A DNA stretch of 17,588 bases, taken from JBEIJQ01 sp040380145. GTDB taxonomy: Bacteria > Bacteroidota > Bacteroidia > Chitinophagales > Saprospiraceae. Of the stretch, positions 1 through 6,518 are shown one piece after another. How positions within the stretch are numbered: position 1 is the stretch's first letter; each line of letters begins with the position of its first letter. The notes under the pieces are model-generated. The model did not search any database. It was given only the letters and a program-made list of their open reading frames with translations, and was not told the DNA's origin. Location: assembly GCA_040380145.1 (NCBI GenBank), contig JBEIJQ010000063.1, positions 1 to 17,588 on the forward strand. Reading direction: 5' to 3'. Position numbers and translations under genes: made by a program.

Positions 1-54
1 CGTCTCCTTAACCAGATGGAAAATGCGTTCTTTTTTGTCTCCTCATCCAAAAGT

Positions 55-76
55 CCCCACCCCACCCCAAAACCCC
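55..76 (-). other. potential G-quadruplex upstream of the large secreted-protein gene
   Basis: On the plus strand there are four runs of exactly four C at 55-58, 60-63, 65-68 and 73-76, separated by A, A and AAAA. The minus strand, which is the template strand of the gene starting at 140, therefore reads G4-T4-G4-T-G4-T-G4. This is a perfect four-tetrad quadruplex motif with loops of 4, 1 and 1 nt. It sits about 25 bp upstream of the promoter-like box at 102-109. The last C run (71-76, AACCCC) is also complementary to GGGGTT at 93-98, so a competing hairpin is possible. The motif is seen directly; folding and any regulatory effect are inference. Confidence 0.6.
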
Positions 77-101
77 TGAAAAACAAATCTGTGGGGTTGT
101 G

Positions 102-109
102 TACTTTTG
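102..109 (+). promoter_or_regulatory. -7 box of a Bacteroidota-type promoter
   Basis: TACTTTTG matches the TAnnTTTG consensus at every fixed base. It lies 30 bp before the ATG at 140, which predicts a leader of roughly 25 nt. No TTTG-like -33 element is seen 19-21 bp upstream, where the sequence is A-rich, so the call rests on one box and its placement. Confidence 0.5.
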
Positions 110-139
110 TCGCCCCATCGCTCTCCGAAAATTTCCGAT

Positions 140-3100
140 ATGCGCCGTTTGATCTTGGGCCTCTTGTTGGCCGCTACGGGCGTCTTGCGCGCCCAGACCC
201 TTGAAACCCCTTATTCCGCCGAGCCGGAAATGCCGGAATGGGCACGGGAAATGTACCGGTCCGGAGCCGATGTCGGGGCTGTTCACGAGGCCTATCGAGC
301 GTATTACCGCGAACATCCTTTCCGCAAAAATGCCCACACGCAATATTTCAAGCGCTGGCTGCGGGCCTTTTCACGCTTGCCGTACGCACCCGGCGCCGAT
401 GCGGAAACCGTGCGCCGCGCCCGACGGGAGCAGGAGGATTTTGCCCGGCGCAGCGCCGAAATCGGGGCCGTGCGCCAACCGGCCGGCCAGTGGACCTGTG
501 TAGGCCCCTTCGATTTCGACAAAGAGGCCGCCAGTCGTTCCTATGCCGCCGGCAGCGCGCACATCTACACCGCCGAGCAATCGGCCAGCGACCCGGAAGT
601 ACTGTACGCGGGCACGGCCACGGCCGGCGTTTGGAAATCCACCGACAAGGGGCTTACCTGGACGGATGTCACCTTCGGATTGTCCCTGGGATCGGTGCTC
701 GCCGTCGAAATCCATCCGTCCGATCCGGACCTGGTGTTTTTCGGCGCGGACGGCAAGCTGTACCAGACTTTGGACGGCGGTCAGACCTGGTCTATCAACC
801 GGAGCGGCCTCGGAACGGTCACCGACATCGCCCTGCAACCCGGCAATTCCTCGGTGATGATGGTGGCCTGCGAAACGGGGTTCTACCGTTCGATCAATGC
901 GGGGGCTTCGTGGAGCACCCTTTTCACGGGCGTTTTCCAAGAAATCGAATTCCATCCGACCGACCCCAATGTGGTCTATGCGATCCGGCAGGTCAATTCG
1001 GGCACCTATTTCTACCGTTCGACCAACGGCGGGGCGAATTTCGTGGGCATCGGCGGCACGGGCTGGCCCCAACCCGCCGCCGGCGAGGAACAAATGCGCA
1101 CCGAGATCGCCACCACACCCGCCGATCCCGATCGAGTGTATGCCCTGTGCACGGGAACGGCCAACGGCGGCTCCGGACTTTTCGGCATCTATGTCAGTTA
1201 CGACCAGGGGCTCAACTGGACTTTCCGGTGCTGCGGGGCCGGCCCCGGCGGGCCGCCCTCGCCCGGCAACCTCAACCTGATGGGATGGGACGACCAAGGA
1301 CAGGACGACGGCGGACAATACTACTATGACCTGGCCCTCGACGCCTCCGACTCGAACGCCGATTCGGTGTTCGTGGGCGGGGTCAACCTCTGGATCTCGG
1401 CCGATGCGGGCGTCACTTGGATCTGTCCTTCCAAATGGAGCCACTCCTACAAGCCCAATTATGTGCACGCCGATCTGCACGACATCCGCTTTTACGGGGG
1501 CGATATCTGGGTGGCCTGCGACGGCGGCCTGTTTTACTCCGACGACGCCGGGGCCACCTTCGACCGCCGCCAAACGGGCATCGCGGGCACCGATTTTTGG
1601 GGCTTCGGAATGGGCGCCAAAGATCCGGGCGTGATGATCGGCGGCGCCTACCACAACGGCACGATGCTCAAAGACAACGCCACCTACCTCAACGGTTGGC
1701 TCTGCACCGACGGCGGCGACGGCATCCGCGGATATGTGAATCCCGGAATGCCGCGGGTGGCCTACTCCGACTACAACAAGAAATTCCTCTCCGGCAACCG
1801 CAACACGGCCATCGCCGCGACCGATTACGACAAAAAGCCCAACGCCAGCTATATCATCGGCGAATCGGGCAATATGGTCTTCCACCCGCACAACCACCGC
1901 TTTTTTTACTCCCCCGTGGATTCGGTGCTGTGGAAAACGGAGGACGACGGCGCCTCTTGGACCATGGTGCACAACTTCGGCGACGGACAGCGGCTCGCCC
2001 AGATGGATGTGGCCCAAAGCGACCCGGATGTGCTCTACTGCACCACTTTTCCGGGTTGGTGGGAACCCAAAAAAATCTACCGATCGGACGATGCGGGACA
2101 GACCTGGACCGACATCACGCCCCCCAACGCATTGCTCGGCAGCGACCTGTGGGTGCCCTATGATGTGACCGTCAGCGGCTCCGACCCCGATGTGCTGTGG
2201 ATCGCCCGTACCTCGATGTACGGCGACGGCTACCTCAACGGCCGCAAGGTCTTCCGCTCCGCCGACGGGGGCGCCACTTGGACCAACATCACCACCCCGG
2301 CGCTCGACAACGAAACGCCCACCAACATCCTGCATGTGCGCGGCAGCGACGAAGGGGTGTACCTCGGCACCCGCCGCGCCGTGTATTACCGCAGCGCGGG
2401 CACCGGCGATTGGCAGCTGTACAACAACGGCCTGCCGCCCAACGCCACCTCCATCCAACTGGTCGCCGATCATCGCAACGGTCAAATCGCCAACGGAACC
2501 AGCCGCAGCGCCTGGAAAGCGGATTTTTTCGAGGATTCTCCGCCCCAGGCGTGCATTTCCGCCGATCGCTTCACTTCGTATTGCACCCGCGACACCGTTT
2601 TCTTCTCCGATCGTTCGGCCCTGCGGGTCGGACCGGGCACGACCTGGCAGTGGGCTTTCCCCGGCGGCTCTCCCGCCGTTTCCACCGATGAAAATCCGCG
2701 CGTCGTGTACGCCCTGCCCGGAACCTACGATGTTTCGCTCACCGTGACCGATGCGTTCGGCACCAGCAGCCAAACGCTACAGGGCTTTTTGACCGTTACC
2801 GCCGAATGCGAGCCCGATACGGTGCCCGGCAACGCCCTGCGGCTGTCCACCGGCGACGACTGGGCGGTAGTGCCGCCCTTCGACGACACTTTCGGAGAAC
2901 TGACCCTTTCCGCCTGGATCAAACCCGATGGCAACCAGGCCAGCTATGCCGGGCTTGTTTTCTCGTCGAACAGTGGCGCGACCGGTTTCAATTTCCGCGA
3001 CAACAACCAGCTCGGTTACCACTGGCGCGACGAGAGCGGCACTTGGGGCTGGGCGGGCGGCCCCACGGTCACACCCGACGAATGGCACCATGTGGCGCTC

Positions 3101-4162
3101 GTGATCACGCCCACCAACGCCACGGTGTATCTCGACGGCGTCGGATATTCGAGGAATTACACCCACCAACCGGTGGCCTTTTCCGCGCCTTTCCACCTCG
3201 GCAACGACCGCGGATACGACTACCGCACTTTCCGCGGACTGATGGAAGAAGTTTGTTTCTACAACCGTGCGCTCTCCCAAAACGAGATCCGCGAAGCGAT
3301 GCACCTGACCCGCAAACCTTCCGATGATCCGTCCCTGGTGGCCTATTATCAGTTCAACCGACAGTCGGGCACCGAAACGGACCGTGCCGGGGTGCGCCAT
3401 TTGGCGTTCCACGGAGCGGCATCCCGTCAACTTTCCACGGCCCCGGTGGGCGGCGGCACCTCGGCCCGGGCAACGGTGAACGGCCCCGGCACGGTGTCGT
3501 TCACCGGAACGGGTGCCACGCTGACCTTTCCGGCCGCAGGACCGTTCCCCAACGGAGAACTGGTGGTTTCGCGCATCAACCTGCGCCCCGACCAACTGCC
3601 TTCGCCCGACTCGCCGGCCCGCAGCTATTGGGTGCTGCAAAACTTCGGCACCAACGCCGCTTTTGCAGAATTGGCTTCCGTACAGCTCGATGGCTACGGA
3701 CCGATCTCCCCGGCCGAGGCCGCCTCGCCCCAAGATTACGAACTGTTCCAACGCCAGCCGAGGGCCGATGGCGCTACTTGGGGCTTCGTACAGGGAGTCG
3801 CCGGATCGGTCGTTGCCGGTGCGGACGGAACGGTGGTTTTCGGTTCCGGCAACGGGGTTGACCGCCCGGGGCAGCTCATGGTGATGCACCATCCCGGCCT
3901 GCTGGCCCTCGAAAATGCCCTTGCCCGCCCCGCGGCCCTGCTAGTGCCCAATCCGGTGCACGCCGGCGGCTATCTCGCCCTCGCCTCCGAAGACGGTCCG
4001 ATCGGCCGCGTGGAACTGTTCGACGCCGCCGGCCGCTTGGCATTCGCCGCCGATGTCCGCGCCAACGAGCCGTTCGTCCCCGGTGTTTTGCCTGCCGGCG
4101 TGTATGCCTATCGCCTCGAAATATCCGGAACGGTGCAGAACGGACGATTGGTGGTTTTTTGA
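140..4162 (+). CDS. large secreted protein: Asp-box propeller, PKD, LamG-like domain, T9SS sorting domain
   Basis: This 1340-residue protein is exported and probably attached to the cell surface or released by type IX secretion. Residues 1-18 form a signal peptide (MRRLILGLLLAATGVLRA, cut before Q19). Residues of about 140-800 contain ten or so Asp-box/BNR motifs of the S-x-D-x-G-x-T-W type, for example STDKGLTW near 167, TLDGGQTW, SADAGVTW, TEDDGASW, SDDAGQTW and SADGGATW. This is the layout of VPS10/sortilin-like propellers. A PKD domain (about 804-887, with the WxFxGG and GTYDVSLTVTD core) and a LamG/concanavalin-like domain (about 900-1055, with LSAWIKP and EWHHVALV) follow. The C-terminus (about 1267-1340, with VPNPV, VELFDAAGR and LPAGVYAYRL) is a type A sorting domain. 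The start at 140 is chosen because it begins the signal peptide; the in-frame TTG at 107 lies inside the promoter box. No sialidase active-site signature was recognised, so the ligand or substrate is unknown; adhesion or glycan binding is inference. Confidence 0.93.
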   Translation: MRRLILGLLLAATGVLRAQTLETPYSAEPEMPEWAREMYRSGADVGAVHEAYRAYYREHPFRKNAHTQYFKRWLRAFSRLPYAPGADAETVRRARREQEDFARRSAEIGAVRQPAGQWTCVGPFDFDKEAASRSYAAGSAHIYTAEQSASDPEVLYAGTATAGVWKSTDKGLTWTDVTFGLSLGSVLAVEIHPSDPDLVFFGADGKLYQTLDGGQTWSINRSGLGTVTDIALQPGNSSVMMVACETGFYRSINAGASWSTLFTGVFQEIEFHPTDPNVVYAIRQVNSGTYFYRSTNGGANFVGIGGTGWPQPAAGEEQMRTEIATTPADPDRVYALCTGTANGGSGLFGIYVSYDQGLNWTFRCCGAGPGGPPSPGNLNLMGWDDQGQDDGGQYYYDLALDASDSNADSVFVGGVNLWISADAGVTWICPSKWSHSYKPNYVHADLHDIRFYGGDIWVACDGGLFYSDDAGATFDRRQTGIAGTDFWGFGMGAKDPGVMIGGAYHNGTMLKDNATYLNGWLCTDGGDGIRGYVNPGMPRVAYSDYNKKFLSGNRNTAIAATDYDKKPNASYIIGESGNMVFHPHNHRFFYSPVDSVLWKTEDDGASWTMVHNFGDGQRLAQMDVAQSDPDVLYCTTFPGWWEPKKIYRSDDAGQTWTDITPPNALLGSDLWVPYDVTVSGSDPDVLWIARTSMYGDGYLNGRKVFRSADGGATWTNITTPALDNETPTNILHVRGSDEGVYLGTRRAVYYRSAGTGDWQLYNNGLPPNATSIQLVADHRNGQIANGTSRSAWKADFFEDSPPQACISADRFTSYCTRDTVFFSDRSALRVGPGTTWQWAFPGGSPAVSTDENPRVVYALPGTYDVSLTVTDAFGTSSQTLQGFLTVTAECEPDTVPGNALRLSTGDDWAVVPPFDDTFGELTLSAWIKPDGNQASYAGLVFSSNSGATGFNFRDNNQLGYHWRDESGTWGWAGGPTVTPDEWHHVALVITPTNATVYLDGVGYSRNYTHQPVAFSAPFHLGNDRGYDYRTFRGLMEEVCFYNRALSQNEIREAMHLTRKPSDDPSLVAYYQFNRQSGTETDRAGVRHLAFHGAASRQLSTAPVGGGTSARATVNGPGTVSFTGTGATLTFPAAGPFPNGELVVSRINLRPDQLPSPDSPARSYWVLQNFGTNAAFAELASVQLDGYGPISPAEAASPQDYELFQRQPRADGATWGFVQGVAGSVVAGADGTVVFGSGNGVDRPGQLMVMHHPGLLALENALARPAALLVPNPVHAGGYLALASEDGPIGRVELFDAAGRLAFAADVRANEPFVPGVLPAGVYAYRLEISGTVQNGRLVVF

Positions 4163-4287
4163 TCCGGAAGGGCCACCGTTGCAGAATTGGACCTTCTACG
4201 GAACAAAACGAGAGGTATTGCACCCTGCTGCCTATTGGCACTCAAATCCGAACAAAACAAAGCAGTTGCCGATCCTTTTGAGTTGCA

Positions 4288-4314
4288 AAAGTCCCAAAAT
4301 TTTCATGGGACTTT
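4288..4314. repeat. 9-bp perfect inverted repeat
   Basis: AAAGTCCCA (4288-4296) and TGGGACTTT (4306-4314) are perfectly complementary across a 9-nt spacer. It lies immediately before the terminator-like hairpin at 4312-4341 and shares its last three bases with it, so the two stems exclude each other. It may be part of the transcript end of the upstream gene; function is unproven. Confidence 0.6.
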
Positions 4315-4341
4315 CGGATTCTCCCAACCGAAATTTTTTTT
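4312..4341 (+). terminator. possible terminator of the large secreted-protein gene
   Basis: TTTCGG (4312-4317) pairs with CCGAAA (4328-4333) across a 10-nt loop and is followed directly by eight T (4334-4341). The stem is short, and it lies about 150 bp after the stop codon, so this is a moderate call. No better plus-strand candidate was found nearer to the stop. Confidence 0.4.
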
Positions 4342-4398
4342 GAGGATTTCCGGCAGCAACATCCGGTCTGTACTTTGGGGATTTTGTTCCCGGATGGA

Positions 4399-4423
4399 TT
4401 TTCTTTTTTTCCCAAAAAGAAAA
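4399..4423. repeat. AT-only perfect hairpin
   Basis: TTTTCTTTTT (4399-4408) and AAAAAGAAAA (4414-4423) form a perfect 10-bp stem around the loop TTCCC. It resembles the AT-rich inverted repeat at 6485-6515 in composition and in the shared core of a T run, C and AAAAAG. Its role is not clear. Confidence 0.55.
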
Positions 4424-4608
4424 AGAAAGCCCAGCAAGGCACAAACCCTCTTGCGAAACACCACTCGGCTACCGCTGAAAATCATCGAAAGATCTTCTGC
4501 CGCGAAGAACATGCAAGGTCAAATGACATTTCGGGATCATGACAGTTTTTTGGATCAGAAAAAAGGAAAAAAAGGGGGGGGCACGAACAGGAGACATGCG
4601 CCCAAGGC

Positions 4609-4645
4609 AAAAGAAAAACCCCTTCCCCGGGTTGCGGGAAAGGGG
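4609..4645 (-). terminator. terminator of the DUF1573 gene
   Basis: Plus-strand bases 4619-4645 form an 11-bp GC-rich stem with one C-A mismatch around the loop GGTTG. On the minus strand the stem is followed by T5-C-T4 (4618-4609). It begins 22 bp after the stop codon of the gene ending at 4668, as expected for an intrinsic terminator. Confidence 0.8.
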
Positions 4646-4667
4646 CCTCGAAAAGGATAAGGGATGA

Positions 4668-5141
4668 TCAGTGGCCTCCGCCGTTGAGCATTCCGCCGTC
4701 TTTGGCGGGAACCGGATCGGATTCCTGTTCGACATTGCCCTTGATGGTCAGGCGCAGGGACTCTTGTCCGGCGGCGTTGGTCGTCAAAGTAACATATTTG
4801 GTGAAGTTGCCGACGCGGTTGGTGTCGTACTTGACCTTGATGGAAGATTTTTGGCCGGGCATGATGGGCTCTTTGGGCCAAGTGGGCACGGTGCAACCGC
4901 AGCTGCCCTGGGCGTTGGAGATGATCAGCGGCTCGGTGCCGGTATTGGTGAAGACGAACTCCCGCTCGCCGTTGGCGCCTTTCTTGATGTTGCCGTAGTC
5001 GATCACATCGCTCGTGAGGGTGAGCTGGGGACCGCCGGCCTTGGGCATTTCAGTGGCCTGCAAAGAGATACCGGGGCTTTGGGCAAACATGGGGGCCGCT
5101 GCGAAGGCGGCAAGGGCGATAATTAGAACGGTTTTTTTCAT
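4668..5141 (-). CDS. DUF1573 family exported protein
   Basis: This 157-residue protein has a signal peptide (about 1-20, ending in PMFA before Q21) and one DUF1573 domain. The domain hallmarks are clear: DYGNIKKG (48-55), the FTNTGTEPL strand (64-72), the cysteine motif GSCGCT (79-84), PGQ (95-97) and the VGNFTK...TTN region (110-122). The family is common in Bacteroidota and has an Ig-like/ASH-type fold; its biochemical role is not established. The short tail is rich in Gly and ends in GGGH. The start at 5141 is chosen because it opens the signal peptide; an upstream in-frame extension to 5255 has no export signal or conserved sequence. The gene is flanked by terminators on both sides and is probably monocistronic. 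Confidence 0.93.
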   Translation of the reverse strand: MKKTVLIIALAAFAAAPMFAQSPGISLQATEMPKAGGPQLTLTSDVIDYGNIKKGANGEREFVFTNTGTEPLIISNAQGSCGCTVPTWPKEPIMPGQKSSIKVKYDTNRVGNFTKYVTLTTNAAGQESLRLTIKGNVEQESDPVPAKDGGMLNGGGH

Positions 5142-5407
5142 GATGCGTAAAACTGGTTGAAACGGTGATATGGTTGATTGGTTAAACGATGCAAGATAAA
5201 GATTTGTTTTGTTCCGGCAGCAAGTGGCGCTTTCCTCGCAAGCCCCTCTTTCCAACGGACGATTTTGCGCTTACGAAAAACCGTGCCATAATTTGGAACG
5301 GCATGCCGACATCCGATGATTGCATGTCTTCGCGCCGACAAACGCTCCCTTGAAATTGGACCGGGGCGTTTCCGGCGGGATCTATACATACGGTTCTGCT
5401 TTCTCCG
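5142..5407. other. upstream region of the DUF1573 gene
   Basis: No gene is seen here; together with the adjoining terminator the gene-free gap is 314 bp. It should contain the promoter and leader of the minus-strand DUF1573 gene. An open frame of 83 codons on the minus strand has no recognisable features and is discounted. Confidence 0.5.
5191..5198 (-). promoter_or_regulatory. weak -7 box candidate for the DUF1573 gene
   Basis: The minus strand reads TATCTTGC, one T short of the TATCTTTGC form found before metG. A TTGC lies 21 bp further upstream on the same strand, roughly where a -33 element should be. The predicted leader is about 45 nt. The match is imperfect. Confidence 0.3.
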
Positions 5408-5440
5408 AAAAAAAAATCCCCCGCGGATCGGCCGAGGGGG
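5408..5440 (-). terminator. terminator of the coiled-coil lipoprotein gene
   Basis: CCCCCGCGG (5418-5426) pairs with CCGAGGGGG (5432-5440) around the loop ATCGG, with a single G-A mismatch. On the minus strand the stem is followed by A and then nine T (5416-5408). It starts 16 bp after the stop codon at 5456, a classic intrinsic terminator arrangement. Confidence 0.85.
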
Positions 5441-5455
5441 ATGGATAGTCGCAGA

Positions 5456-6391
5456 TCAATCTTCTTTGATGAGCACCACGATCTTGTCGGTGGCCCAAAA
5501 AGTCTTGAAGTCGGTTATTTTCAGCACGTTGCCTTCGATGCGGTAGCTGGAGGCCGGACGCTCGGGCAGCACCTTGGTGATCTTGCCCTCCGAACATTCG
5601 ATCTTGTCCTCCTCGTAAAAATTGAACGTGCTCTTGGTCTTTTTGACCGCGTTCTTATAGTCGTCGGTCAGCTCTTGGTTGAGCTTTTTCAGCACCCCGC
5701 TCTGGCGAAGGGCCTTTTTGGTGCCGCAGACGACATAGGCCTTGGCGCAGTCCGAGATGAAATCGGTCTTGTTCTTCAGCTCGGAAACGGTGTTCTCCAA
5801 CTGCGTGTTCGATTCCTCGAGCTTTTGGTTCTTTTCCTTGAGGTCTTCGTAGGCCTGGGCCAACTGGCCGGATTTTTCCAACACCTGCGCTTCGAGCTTG
5901 GTCAGCGCCTTGTTCATGTCTTCGATGACGGTGCGGGCTTCCTTGAGCTCGGTTTCCTGCGCCTCGATCTTGCGATTGGCGGCATCCACGAGGTCTTGCA
6001 GGCGCTTGTTCTCGACTTTGAAGCCGTTCATTTTGGACTGCAGGGATCGCGCTTGGCGGCTGGCGCGCTCGTTGGCGGCCTTCAGCGCGTTGATTTTGTT
6101 CATGATCGCCTGGCGCTGATCCACGCCGCCGGTCTCGGATTCCATTTTCTGCAACAGTTCGCGCATCGCGGCGTCGCGGTCGGCAATGGAGCTCAAAGTA
6201 TCGTCGATCGCGTTCAAGACATCCATGGTGGCATTGTACTCGCCCTTGCGGAGCTCGTCCTCCGATTTGAGGGTGTTGTACTCCTTCTCCATCTCTTGGT
6301 ATTTCGCGTTGAGCTCGTCGTATTTGGAGTTGCAGGCGGCCAAACCGGTGAGCAACAACGCGGCGATAGCAGGGAACAGAATTTTTCTCAT
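5456..6391 (-). CDS. coiled-coil lipoprotein of Bacteroidota type
   Basis: This 311-residue protein has a lipoprotein signal peptide with lipobox L17-A18-A19-C20, so it should be lipid-anchored at C20. Residues of about 25-190 are almost continuous charged heptad-like sequence rich in E, K, L and Q, indicating a long coiled coil. The C-terminal 110 or so residues look globular: an AYVVCGTKKAL segment, a beta-rich region, and a final strand with FKTFWATDKIVVLIKED. This two-part plan and the C-terminal motif recall a family of uncharacterised Bacteroidota lipoproteins, some of which databases label collagen-binding adhesins. That name is from memory and not demonstrated here. The two cysteines near GTKKA could form a disulfide. 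The leader is extremely A-rich (AAAAAACCAC before ATG), the usual start context in this phylum. Function is unknown; an envelope structural role is inference. Confidence 0.88.
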   Translation of the reverse strand: MRKILFPAIAALLLTGLAACNSKYDELNAKYQEMEKEYNTLKSEDELRKGEYNATMDVLNAIDDTLSSIADRDAAMRELLQKMESETGGVDQRQAIMNKINALKAANERASRQARSLQSKMNGFKVENKRLQDLVDAANRKIEAQETELKEARTVIEDMNKALTKLEAQVLEKSGQLAQAYEDLKEKNQKLEESNTQLENTVSELKNKTDFISDCAKAYVVCGTKKALRQSGVLKKLNQELTDDYKNAVKKTKSTFNFYEEDKIECSEGKITKVLPERPASSYRIEGNVLKITDFKTFWATDKIVVLIKED

Positions 6392-6402
6392 GTGGTTTTT
6401 TA

Positions 6403-6420
6403 TATTTTTTTAAAAAAATA
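6403..6420. repeat. 18-bp perfect AT palindrome in the lipoprotein leader
   Basis: TATTTTTTTAAAAAAATA is perfectly self-complementary and lies 11 bp upstream of the lipoprotein start codon. It would fall within the mRNA leader if transcription begins further upstream. It may simply provide an A-rich initiation region, or it may be a protein-binding site. Confidence 0.55.
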
Positions 6421-6484
6421 AAATAAAATGTTATTGAACAATTTGTGTTTCGACGCAAAATAACGCCGATTTTTCCGGTAAATT

Positions 6485-6515
6485 CTTTTTTTTCAAAAAG
6501 TTTTTGGAAAAAAAG
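6485..6515 (-). terminator. AT-rich inverted repeat, probable terminator of the 6519-8030 gene
   Basis: CTTTTTTTTCAAAAA (6485-6499) pairs with TTTTTGGAAAAAAAG (6501-6515) around a central G, giving 15-bp arms with one mismatch that is a wobble pair on one strand. It begins 3 bp beyond the stop codon of the gene ending at 6519. The stem is almost entirely A-T and has no separate T tract, so it is not a textbook terminator; its position is the main argument. Confidence 0.4.
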
Positions 6516-6518
6516 GGA

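Larger units (their letters stand above)
4163..4608. other. gene-free intergenic stretch with several inverted repeats
   Basis: No credible gene is seen between the large secreted protein and the DUF1573 gene, which are convergent. The stretch is clearly more AT-rich than its neighbours. It contains an inverted repeat at 4288-4314, a terminator-like hairpin with a T run at 4312-4341, an AT-only hairpin at 4399-4423 and a long purine run at 4559-4581 (A6, GG, A7, G8). Open frames across it lack a start context, signal peptide or recognisable domain. Confidence 0.6.

Noticed and set aside
107..139. Upstream in-frame TTG start for the large secreted protein
   Set aside because: The TTG is part of the -7 box TACTTTTG, and the ATG at 140 starts a textbook signal peptide.
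640..2440. Sialidase or other glycosidase based on the Asp-box repeats
   Set aside because: Asp-boxes are structural and occur in many propellers. The Arg-Ile-Pro signature and arginine triad of sialidases were not recognised, and the repeat number fits a sortilin-like propeller better.
371..2773. 800-codon open frame antisense to the large secreted-protein gene
   Set aside because: Long antisense frames are expected in GC-rich coding DNA. Its translation is low-complexity G/A/V/H/R-rich with no domain, while the plus-strand frame has a signal peptide, domain repeats and a sorting domain.
4187..4660. Open frames on both strands in the 4163-4667 gap
   Set aside because: They run through inverted repeats, the purine block and a strong terminator, have basic low-complexity translations, and lack any start context or domain.
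5138..5389. 83-codon minus-strand open frame upstream of the DUF1573 gene
   Set aside because: It overlaps the expected promoter and leader of the DUF1573 gene, has no motif and is rich in Arg, as random frames here are.
5441..6421. 326-codon plus-strand open frame opposite the coiled-coil lipoprotein
   Set aside because: It is the mirror of the coiled-coil codons, giving a leucine/valine-rich pseudo-protein. The minus strand has a lipobox, an A-rich start region and a terminator right after its stop.
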